Origin: Saprospiraceae bacterium
Lineage (GTDB): Bacteria > Bacteroidota > Bacteroidia > Chitinophagales > Saprospiraceae
Direction: 5' to 3'
Assembly (NCBI GenBank): GCA_015494245.1
Contig: WGBN01000168.1
Span: forward strand, 1 to 7,341
DNA length: 7,341 bases
Shown: positions 1 to 5,827 of the stretch, piece after piece
Position numbering within the stretch: position 1 is the first letter of the stretch
Layout: every line of letters begins with the position of its first letter
Position numbers and translations under genes: made by a program
Notes under the pieces: model-generated
Databases searched by the model: none
Told to the model about the DNA's origin: nothing
Seen by the model: only the letters and a program-made list of their open reading frames with translations

Positions 1-10
1 GTTTTAGGCT

Positions 11-86
11 CCTTTGCATTTTTTTGCCTGCGCCCCCCCCTGGCCCCCCAAAGTGGGGGGATGGCCACCCGCGAAAAATGCAAAGG
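11..86. repeat. Nested inverted repeat with a GC-rich inner hairpin
   Basis: The outer arms are a perfect 13-nt inverted repeat: CCTTTGCATTTTT at 11-23 and its complement AAAAATGCAAAGG at 74-86. Inside lies a second hairpin, CCCCCCA (44-50) and TGGGGGG (54-60) around an AAG loop, extended by TGGCC (41-45) and GGCCA (63-67) with a small bulge. The C-run/G-run core resembles GC-rich intergenic palindromes that are dispersed in many Bacteroidota genomes; that likeness is from memory. It could act as a transcription terminator or mRNA-stabilising structure for a gene left of the window, or be a REP-like or MITE-like element. No coding function is supported. Confidence 0.6.
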
Positions 87-91
87 TGTTA

Positions 92-185
92 CCCTGAGCG
101 TAGCCGAAGGGCGTTGTCCTGAGCGGAACGAAGTGGAGCCGAAGGGCGTTGTCCTGAGCATAGCCGAAGGGCGTTACCCTGAGCT
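92..185. repeat. Short tandem array of CCTGAGC...CCGAAGGGCGTT units
   Basis: Three full units start with CCTGAGC and end with CCGAAGGGCGTT: about 93-115, 118-150 and 153-175. A truncated fourth (CCTGAGCT) lies at 178-185. The middle unit carries an extra internal segment (GGAACGAAGTGGA), so units are 23 or 33 nt. The first and third differ at one base (GCG/GCA before TAGCC). Similar CTGAGCG-type repeats are scattered between genes in Bacteroidota and some other phyla (recalled). The minus strand reads openly through the array, giving a repetitive FGYAQ-type peptide, which is a well-known source of spurious protein predictions. Confidence 0.7.
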
Positions 186-188
186 GGC

Positions 189-284
189 AAAAGCCCCGTA
201 GGGGCGATATCTTGGTAGCCCAGGGCGTCAGCCCTGGGTCGTATAGGAGTATTAGTAAAAGCCCCGTAGGGGCGACACCTTGGT
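189..284. repeat. Two copies of a palindromic GCCCCGTAGGGGC repeat with a hairpin between
   Basis: AAAAGCCCCGTAGGGGCGA occurs identically at 189-207 and 257-275. Similarity continues through TATCTTGGT (208-216) against CACCTTGGT (276-284), with two mismatches in nine, and then stops. Each copy contains the palindrome GCCCCGTAGGGGC. After the first copy comes a perfect 8-bp hairpin, CCCAGGGC (219-226) and GCCCTGGG (231-238), with a GTCA loop. The second copy has no such hairpin, because coding sequence of the sulfotransferase begins there. This looks like a dispersed REP-like element with one complete copy and one copy truncated on its right side. Confidence 0.75.
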
Positions 285-1095
285 CACTGATTTGAAGTTT
301 ATCTGTTTCATACACATTGAAAAAGCAGGTGGCATCACCATGCATGCTCTGCTGCATAAGCTTTTCTGCGGCTATATCTCACCTTCACCTGCTTTTGGTG
401 AGTTTTTTACGGCAGGGGATCTGGCCCGATTAAAGCGCTATTGGCCTTTTCCCTTAAGTGGTATCGGAGGGCATCGCATGGGAGCTTGGCTGGGGTATGA
501 AGAGGTACTTAAAAGAGAGTTGTTTTACTTTACTTTTTTGAGGAATCCACTGAAGCGTTATCTCTCTCATCTCAACTGGCAGATGCATATCAAAAAACGC
601 TTTGGCAGTCCGGAGGAATTTATTGCAGACGATTATTTTGACAATTTTCAGTGCTATCGCATTGCCGGTTCGCGCCATGCAGAAAAGGCTTGTGCCATGT
701 TGGAAGAGCGTTTTGCCTTTACAGGGCTTTTGGAGGAGTACGATCGTTCTCTTCTGCTATGGCGTCATGCTTTAGGTCGTCCGGATTTGGACTTGCGTTA
801 TCAGCGAGAAAACGTTAAGGATTACGGTGCTCAGACCATCCGGCGAGAGGATTTGACGGATCGGCTCTGGAAGAAAATTGAGGAAAAAAATGCAGAGGAC
901 ATGGCCTTGTACGAATGGGTGCGCAGGGAACTTTTCCCCCGTCAGGAGCAGGCATATGGCCCGGGCCTGGAAGAAGACCTGGTGGCCTTCCGGCAAATGA
1001 ATGAGGGCTATTCCTTTCCCCTGAGTGCCCGTTGGAAGCGGAAGGCCTCCAATGTTTTGTTGGGGAGGATTTTGCAACCGTTTTTGGGAGCTTGA
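280..1095 (+). CDS. Sulfotransferase family protein (PAPS-dependent, Sulfotransfer_2-like)
   Basis: Predicted to transfer a sulfuryl group from PAPS, probably to a sugar of a surface polysaccharide; the acceptor is unknown. The N-terminus has a 5'-phosphosulfate loop, HIEKAGGIT (residues 12-20, Lys15), matching the HIPKTGGTS motif of the family. The 3'-phosphate site is FTFLRNPLKRYLSH (84-97), with Arg88 and Ser96 in the expected places. DNFQCYRIAG (121-130) and FTGLLEEYDRSL (147-158) also match conserved family blocks. At 271 aa the length is normal. The reading frame is open only from 259 and offers no ATG before the PAPS loop: the first ATG, at 340, would delete Lys15. The start is therefore TTG at 280 or TTG at 292. 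TTG 280 lies inside the upstream repeat, whose AGGGGCG (268-274) could serve as a weak ribosome site. No TAnnTTTG promoter was found. The family is clear; the exact start is uncertain. Confidence 0.82.
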   Translation: MVTDLKFICFIHIEKAGGITMHALLHKLFCGYISPSPAFGEFFTAGDLARLKRYWPFPLSGIGGHRMGAWLGYEEVLKRELFYFTFLRNPLKRYLSHLNWQMHIKKRFGSPEEFIADDYFDNFQCYRIAGSRHAEKACAMLEERFAFTGLLEEYDRSLLLWRHALGRPDLDLRYQRENVKDYGAQTIRREDLTDRLWKKIEEKNAEDMALYEWVRRELFPRQEQAYGPGLEEDLVAFRQMNEGYSFPLSARWKRKASNVLLGRILQPFLGA

Positions 1096-1123
1096 TATAG
1101 TTGAGCATTATTTCTTATCTTTG
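1092..1123 (+). promoter_or_regulatory. Bacteroidota-type promoter for the first AAA-ATPase/nuclease gene
   Basis: TATCTTTG at 1116-1123 matches the Bacteroidota -7 consensus TAnnTTTG exactly. A TTG at 1092-1094, inside the last codons of the sulfotransferase gene, lies 21 nt upstream and can serve as the -33 element. Only 5 nt separate the -7 box from the ATG at 1129, so transcription would begin at or next to the start codon and give a leaderless or nearly leaderless mRNA. The 16 nt at 1108-1123 match 13 of 16 positions with the region before the second paralog (5786-5801). Confidence 0.55.
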
Positions 1124-1128
1124 CTTCT

Positions 1129-2688
1129 ATGAAGAAGTTACCTGTTGGCATACAAAGTTTCTCTGAGCTCCGTGAGGGGGGATATCTCTACGTAGATAAA
1201 ACCGAACACATTCATGAGCTGGTTGCCGGAGGGAAATACTATTTCTTTTCCCGACCCCGACGTTTCGGAAAGTCCTTGTTGGTGAGTACTATGCAGGAGT
1301 TGTTTTCCGGCAACAGAAAATTATTTGAGGGCCTATGGATAGAGAATGAGTGGGATTGGGGAAAGAGGAATCCGGTTTTGCATATTCCTTTTAGCAGTTT
1401 GGGATATAAGGAGTTGGGCTTGGAGCAGGCCTTGCACCGGCATCTTGATAAAGTTATAGAAGACAAGGGCTTTGATATAGAAGAAGAGTCTTTGTCTCAA
1501 AAAATTGAGGAATTATTAAAAATATTTGCTAAAACAGAAGGCCAGGTTGTTTTGCTGATAGATGAATACGACAAGCCCATCATAGATTTTTTGGGAGAAG
1601 AAGTGGAGCAGGCCAAGGGCAATCAACAGATTCTGAAGAATTTTTATTCGGTCATTAAGGACAGCGATCCTTATCTGAGGCTGGTTTTTATTACAGGCGT
1701 GTCAAAGTTTAGTCGGGTGAGTATTTTTTCAGATTTGAACAATCTGTATGACATTACCATGAGTGAAAACTATTCTTCCATGTTGGGATATACCCAGGAA
1801 GAATTGGAAAACTATTTTGAGGCCCATTTAAACTTTTTTTGCAAAAAGAAAAGTTATAGTAGAGAAGAAGCCTTGCAGGAAATACAGAGGTGGTACAACG
1901 GCTATAGCTGGGATGGTGAGGTTTTTGTTTACAATCCCTTTAGCATATTGCTCTTTTTTCAGGACAGGAGGTTTATGAACTTTTGGTTTAAGACCGCCAC
2001 ACCCACTTTTCTGCTGAAATTGATTCGCAAAGAAGCTTATTACGATTTTGACGGCATCAAGGTGGGGGAAACGGCCTTTGATTCTTTTGACCTCGAGCAT
2101 CTCAATATAGAAGCGCTGCTTTTCCAAACGGGCTATTTGACGATTAAGGAGTATGATGCCAAAAGGCGCCTTTATGTGTTGGGCTATCCCAATCAGGAAG
2201 TTAAGGAATCTATGTTGGAATATCTGATAGATGCATTTAGTAATGTGCCTCATACGCAGGTACGTGCATACGCTTTAGATGTTGCAGATGCATTACAGGA
2301 AGAAAATATGGAGAAAGTTAAAGAGGTTTTCAATATCCTTTTTCGCAGTTTGCCGTATCAGTTGCATCAAAAAACAGAGCGCTTTTATCATGCTGTCATT
2401 CACCTTTTTTTCAAGTATATGGGCTTAGATGTACAGAGTGAAGTAAGTACGGCGCGGGGTTCTGCTGATTCGATTGTGGTTTTTGACGATAAGGTCTATT
2501 GTTTTGAGTTTAAATTGGATCGTTCAGCCGGAGAAGCTTTGGAGCAGATCAAGAAAAGGGGATATATAGATTCTTATCGTCACACGGGCAAAAAAATTAT
2601 TCTCGTGGGCGTCAACTTTTCCTCAGAAAAGCGGGAGATTGACGAATGGAAAATCGAATACTTCGATCCCACCATTAAACCATCTTGA
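1129..2688 (+). CDS. AAA-ATPase-like / PD-(D/E)XK nuclease-fold protein, copy 1
   Basis: A 519-aa two-domain protein of the family with an N-terminal AAA-ATPase_like domain (PF09820 type) and a C-terminal PDDEXK_9 domain (PF08011, DUF1703 type). Residues 1-25 carry the family opening LPVGIQSF...GYLYVDKT. The P-loop is SRPRRFGKSLL (41-51, Lys48); it lacks the first Gly of GxxxxGK[ST], as is usual here. Walker B is VVLLIDEYDKP (140-150, Asp145, Glu146). A conserved FITGVSKFSRVSIFSDLNNL block follows at 187-206. The nuclease fold is near 395-500, with Asp447, then Glu460 and Lys462 in CFEFK, so the catalytic triad looks intact. No signal peptide or membrane segment is seen. The biological role of the family is not established; multicopy occurrence in Bacteroidota is known. 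The ATG lies 33 nt past the sulfotransferase stop, with its own promoter box. The gene is visibly more AT-rich than the downstream genes. Confidence 0.88.
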   Translation: MKKLPVGIQSFSELREGGYLYVDKTEHIHELVAGGKYYFFSRPRRFGKSLLVSTMQELFSGNRKLFEGLWIENEWDWGKRNPVLHIPFSSLGYKELGLEQALHRHLDKVIEDKGFDIEEESLSQKIEELLKIFAKTEGQVVLLIDEYDKPIIDFLGEEVEQAKGNQQILKNFYSVIKDSDPYLRLVFITGVSKFSRVSIFSDLNNLYDITMSENYSSMLGYTQEELENYFEAHLNFFCKKKSYSREEALQEIQRWYNGYSWDGEVFVYNPFSILLFFQDRRFMNFWFKTATPTFLLKLIRKEAYYDFDGIKVGETAFDSFDLEHLNIEALLFQTGYLTIKEYDAKRRLYVLGYPNQEVKESMLEYLIDAFSNVPHTQVRAYALDVADALQEENMEKVKEVFNILFRSLPYQLHQKTERFYHAVIHLFFKYMGLDVQSEVSTARGSADSIVVFDDKVYCFEFKLDRSAGEALEQIKKRGYIDSYRHTGKKIILVGVNFSSEKREIDEWKIEYFDPTIKPS

Positions 2689-3782
2689 CAAAGAAAAAAA
2701 GCATTTTATTTGTTGGCGCCTTTGGTTCAAGCTCTTCTGAAGAGGGGCATACCGGCGGGCAGTTGTTTGCCTGTAACTCTTTGCTGGCCTCGGAGGCTGC
2801 CCGGGAGTTTGACTGGCTGTTGATAGACAGCATGGCCAGCACCAACAGGCGCCGCTCTTTGTGGGAGCGTTCGAGCAAGGCTATCCTGCGCTTTTTGGCT
2901 TTCGTGCGCTTGCTGCCGAAGGCTGATGTGGTTTTACTGTTCTCTTCGGCGGGCTTCAGTTTCGTAGAGAAAGCCTGTATGGCCTTGCTGGCCCGGCGCT
3001 TTGGGAAAAAGGTTGTACTGGCGCCCCGCTCCGGACTTTTGCAGGATGCTTTGGAAAAAAAAGGCTGGCGTCGCGCTTTTGCCCGTCGCGTCATCAGGCG
3101 TGTGGATTGTCTGCTGTGTCAAAGCCTTTTTTGGAAGGATTTTTACTACAAATTAGCCGGCGGCCCCAAAGAAAAATACGTACATCGCCCCAACTGGATA
3201 GATGTACGTCCCTATCTCGAGCTCCATGCTGCGGGAGAGCGGGAGTCGCAAAGGCCCCGCGTTTTGTTTCTCGGTTGGATAACGCGCAACAAGGGCGTTT
3301 TTGATCTCATTGCTGCTGCCCGCCTGTTGGGCGAAGATTGTCCGGAAATCGTGCTCGCCGGCGATGGAGATGGCATGGAAGAGGCCCGCAAGCAGGTGCA
3401 GATGGCCGGACTTGAAGGCCGCGTCCAACTCAAGGGTTGGGTTGGTGCCGATGAAAAGATGAGGCTCCTGGCCGAATCGGAGATTTTCGTTCTGCCCTCC
3501 TATCGCGATGGCTACCCCAATGCTCTGCTCGAGGCTATGGCTTCAGGTCTGGCCTGTATCGCTTCCCGCGCGGGCAGCATTCCGGAGATCATCATCTCCG
3601 GCGAGCATGGACTGTTGGTAGAGGCAGGTGAGCCCGGGCAAATAGCCGATGCCTTGCGCTTGTTGATTCATGACGTACCTTTGCGCCGGCAACTGGCCGA
3701 TGCTGCCCGCCGGCGGGTATTGCAAAACAACAGCCTGGAGCAGGCCACCCGCGATTTGGCGAATTTGTTGCATCAGCTTTAG
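2685..3782 (+). CDS. Family 4 glycosyltransferase (GT-B fold)
   Basis: A 365-aa retaining glycosyltransferase of the GT4 type, which would transfer a sugar from a nucleotide-sugar donor during surface polysaccharide assembly; donor and acceptor cannot be told. The N-terminal Rossmann half starts at SILFVGAFGS (6-15) and has a GGQ motif (24-26). The C-terminal half starts near PRVLFLGWITRNKG (191-204), with Arg201 and Lys203 in the donor-phosphate position. The donor site is FVLPSYRDGYPNALLEAMASG (268-288), where the EX7E motif reads Asp275-x7-Glu283. No membrane segment is obvious, so it is probably cytosolic or peripheral. The start is TTG at 2685, overlapping the stop of the previous gene as TTGA, which suggests translational coupling. 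The first in-frame ATG (residue 50) would remove the N-terminal Rossmann strand. The gene is richer in G+C than the one before it. The epimerase follows after 12 nt, probably in the same transcript. Confidence 0.87.
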   Translation: MTKKKSILFVGAFGSSSSEEGHTGGQLFACNSLLASEAAREFDWLLIDSMASTNRRRSLWERSSKAILRFLAFVRLLPKADVVLLFSSAGFSFVEKACMALLARRFGKKVVLAPRSGLLQDALEKKGWRRAFARRVIRRVDCLLCQSLFWKDFYYKLAGGPKEKYVHRPNWIDVRPYLELHAAGERESQRPRVLFLGWITRNKGVFDLIAAARLLGEDCPEIVLAGDGDGMEEARKQVQMAGLEGRVQLKGWVGADEKMRLLAESEIFVLPSYRDGYPNALLEAMASGLACIASRAGSIPEIIISGEHGLLVEAGEPGQIADALRLLIHDVPLRRQLADAARRRVLQNNSLEQATRDLANLLHQL

Positions 3783-3794
3783 TAACAGACTTTT

Positions 3795-4889
3795 ATGAAA
3801 ATACTCAGCGTAGTTGGCGCCCGTCCCAATTTTATGAAAGTGGCGCCTTTGCATCGCGCCTTTTTGGCTCGGGGTCTGGATTCGTGCATTGTTCATACGG
3901 GGCAGCATTACGATACCCGTATGAGCAAGGTTTTCTTCGAGCAATTGGAGCTGCCCGTGCCCGATCACTATCTCGGCCTGGGAGGCGGTAGCCACACTCA
4001 ACAGACGGCCCGCATCATGCTCAAGTTTGAGGAGGTGCTGCAGCAGGAAAATCCGGATATGGTGTTGGTGGTAGGCGATGTCAATTCCACCATTGCCTGT
4101 GCTTTGGTTGCCGTTAAAATGCACTATCCGGTAGCTCATGTGGAGGCCGGCTTGCGCAGTGGCGATCGCCGCATGCCCGAGGAGATCAATCGCATCCTCA
4201 CCGACCGTATTTCCGATTACCTCTTCGTCACGGAGCACAGTGGTCTGGTGCATCTTGCCCGCGAAGGCGTGCCCGAAGAGAAGATCTTTTTCACGGGCAA
4301 TGTGATGATAGACTCTCTGGTGTATTACCGCCAAAAAGCTGCAAAAACCGGAATCCTGCAAGAGCACCGGCTCGAGCCCGGCGAATACGTGCTCATGACC
4401 ATGCATCGCCCTTCCAATGTAGATCATATGGAGGGTCTGCAGGCCATTATGGAGATCGTTCGCCGCACGGCACGGCACAAGCGAGTGGTCTTTCCCATGC
4501 ATCCGCGCACGCGAAACAATCTGGAGCGTTTTGGTCTTTACACAGCCTTTCGGCAAATGGATAACCTGCTCCTTACAGAACCCCTCGGCTATCTGGAGTT
4601 TTTGCAGCTCATGCAAAATGCCTTTGCCGTGATTACTGACAGCGGTGGCATACAGGAAGAAACGACCTTCCTGAAGGTGCCTTGTTTTACTTTTCGCGAA
4701 AGCACGGAGCGCCCCATTACGGTAGAGCTGGGCACCAACATGCTCCTGCCCGATTTGAATCCCGACTCCGTAGCCGAAGCCTTTGAGGCCTTGCTACAGG
4801 GCAAAGCCAAAGAAGGCAGCATCCCGCCCCTTTGGGATGGGCGGGCTGCCGAGCGCATTGCAGAGATTTTGGCGACAGAGAGCTTATAG
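3795..4889 (+). CDS. wecB: UDP-N-acetylglucosamine 2-epimerase (non-hydrolysing)
   Basis: Interconverts UDP-GlcNAc and UDP-ManNAc in the cytosol, supplying ManNAc or, after oxidation, ManNAcA to polysaccharide assembly. The 364-aa length is typical and the domain is complete. Visible family signatures are GARPNFMK (8-15, with Arg10 and Lys15), HTGQHYD (34-40), GDVNST (94-99, Asp95), HVEAGLRSGDRRMPEEINR (115-133, Glu117 and Glu129/Glu130), MHRPSN (203-208, His204), TDSGGIQEE (281-289) and RESTERP (301-307). These cover the acid/base and UDP-binding residues known from E. coli WecB. No kinase domain is fused, which excludes the bifunctional animal-type enzyme. The ATG at 3795 fits the family N-terminus exactly; no Shine-Dalgarno is seen in the 12-nt gap. 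No UDP-ManNAc dehydrogenase (wecC) is in this window. The 3' end overlaps the convergent methyltransferase by 6 nt, leaving no room for a terminator between them. Confidence 0.95.
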   Translation: MKILSVVGARPNFMKVAPLHRAFLARGLDSCIVHTGQHYDTRMSKVFFEQLELPVPDHYLGLGGGSHTQQTARIMLKFEEVLQQENPDMVLVVGDVNSTIACALVAVKMHYPVAHVEAGLRSGDRRMPEEINRILTDRISDYLFVTEHSGLVHLAREGVPEEKIFFTGNVMIDSLVYYRQKAAKTGILQEHRLEPGEYVLMTMHRPSNVDHMEGLQAIMEIVRRTARHKRVVFPMHPRTRNNLERFGLYTAFRQMDNLLLTEPLGYLEFLQLMQNAFAVITDSGGIQEETTFLKVPCFTFRESTERPITVELGTNMLLPDLNPDSVAEAFEALLQGKAKEGSIPPLWDGRAAERIAEILATESL

Positions 4890-5768
4890 CTTTATCTGTA
4901 GTTCCGTCTCTGCTCCGGCTTTGGCGAGGAGTTGAAAGTGCCCGTTTTGCTTTTGGTAAAGTGCAGCAGCTTCGCGGCGGATTTTCCTGCCGCTTTCATC
5001 GCGCCGGGGGATGCGGTTTTCTACCAGCAGGAAGAGCCCTTTTTCGGGCAGGGTTTCAAGGATGAGTTTGAGCGCTTGCTGTAGTTTTTCCGGCGGAAAA
5101 TACCCGGGATTCAGCACATTGGCGGCTTTGATGAGAAAGGGCTGTTCGCCATCCCATTTTTGCAGGACATCGTGTCGTTGGATGTGGATTTGCTGCGGCC
5201 TGTGGCGTTGTTCTTTTTGCAGGGCAGGATGGATAAGTGGCACCTTCTTCAAGTCGAGTGAGTGCTCTCGCCGGAGTTTTTCAAGCTCGGCCAGTTCTTT
5301 GCGAAACAGCAGGCGGGCCAGGCGGGAAAGCTGCGGGTAATAGACAAAGAAGCGATCGGCAATGAGCGTACAGGCTCCTTGGGGCTCGAAGAAAAATACC
5401 GTTTGCTCTTTTTGAAAATAATGCACTTCCGGAAAGAGGTCGGTTACATAGTATTTTTTAAAAGAGAAGTTGATCGCCTGCATCAGCTCCAGGGAAGTGA
5501 TGCCGTCCGAAGCTCCGATATCCAAAATGACGGCATCTTCGGGTAATTTTTGAGCACGGATGAGTTCATTGCTCAGTGTGTGCCGGCCCGGGCGGGTGGT
5601 TTTGAAAGTGCCTCCGAGCCGCAGGTTGGAAACGGCCTGTGAAAAGGCCTTGTCCGATAGCTGATGGCCCTGCAGCAGGCTGCGAGGGTCTTTGCGCAAG
5701 TGAGCGCCAATCAGGCGACGCAAAGCGCCGGGCCAGAAAGCATCGTTGGGCTTTATGGGGAATTTCAT
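4884..5768 (-). CDS. Class I SAM-dependent methyltransferase, substrate unknown
   Basis: A 294-aa protein with a Rossmann-type SAM-binding core. Motif I is VILDIGASDG (80-89), followed by an acidic residue after the second strand in YYVTDLFPE (107-115, Asp110). IHIQRHDVLQ (194-203) could be the post-II/III region. FLIKAANVLNPGYF (211-224) and ETLPEKGLFLLVENR (238-252) fit strands 4 and 5. The NVL...PEKL...L..GG-like run recalls CheR-type methyltransferases, but no chemotaxis genes are near. Residues 1-75 form a basic N-terminal extension of unknown role. In context it may methylate a sugar or other small molecule of the polysaccharide pathway, which is only an inference. It lies on the opposite strand to wecB (6-nt overlapping 3' ends), so it is not in that transcript. 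The ATG at 5768 has a near-consensus -7 box 4 nt upstream. The fold is confident; the substrate is not. Confidence 0.75.
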   Translation of the reverse strand: MKFPIKPNDAFWPGALRRLIGAHLRKDPRSLLQGHQLSDKAFSQAVSNLRLGGTFKTTRPGRHTLSNELIRAQKLPEDAVILDIGASDGITSLELMQAINFSFKKYYVTDLFPEVHYFQKEQTVFFFEPQGACTLIADRFFVYYPQLSRLARLLFRKELAELEKLRREHSLDLKKVPLIHPALQKEQRHRPQQIHIQRHDVLQKWDGEQPFLIKAANVLNPGYFPPEKLQQALKLILETLPEKGLFLLVENRIPRRDESGRKIRREAAALYQKQNGHFQLLAKAGAETELQIKL

Positions 5769-5772
5769 GGGG

Positions 5773-5806
5773 TAAAGGTATCTTTTTATTGTCTATCTTT
5801 GTACAA
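5773..5806 (-). promoter_or_regulatory. Possible promoter of the methyltransferase gene
   Basis: On the minus strand TACCTTTA (complement of 5773-5780) differs from TAnnTTTG only at the last base. A minus-strand TTG (complement of 5804-5806) lies 23 nt upstream as a possible -33 element. The box ends 4 nt before the ATG at 5768, again implying a very short leader. It overlaps the forward-facing promoter at 5794-5801, so the two divergent genes may compete for polymerase. Confidence 0.35.
5794..5801 (+). promoter_or_regulatory. Bacteroidota -7 box for the second AAA-ATPase/nuclease gene
   Basis: TATCTTTG at 5794-5801 is identical to the box upstream of copy 1 and matches TAnnTTTG. The preceding TTATT is also shared. 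No good TTG lies 19-23 nt upstream, so the -33 element is weak or absent. A second near-match, TATCTTTT, is at 5779-5786. The leader to the ATG at 5828 would be about 20 nt, or very short if the in-frame ATG at 5813 is used. Confidence 0.5.
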
Positions 5807-5827
5807 TTCTCAATGACTCCGGACGCT

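Noticed and set aside
92..284. Possible CRISPR array
   Set aside because: Units are directly adjacent with no unique spacers of constant length, and no cas genes are present.
4..357. Minus-strand open frame of 117 codons across the repeat region
   Set aside because: It reads through the tandem repeats, giving repeated FGYAQ-type peptides, and into the antisense of the sulfotransferase PAPS loop. It is a repeat artefact.
1828..2253. Minus-strand open frames at 1828-2253 and 6503-7102 that resemble each other
   Set aside because: Their similarity is explained by lying opposite the same conserved segment of the two sense paralogs. They have no domain or promoter of their own.
3543..4616. Minus-strand open frame of 357 codons opposite the glycosyltransferase and wecB
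   Set aside because: It is opposite two clearly conserved coding genes, has a His/Gln-rich composition typical of antisense frames and no recognisable motif.
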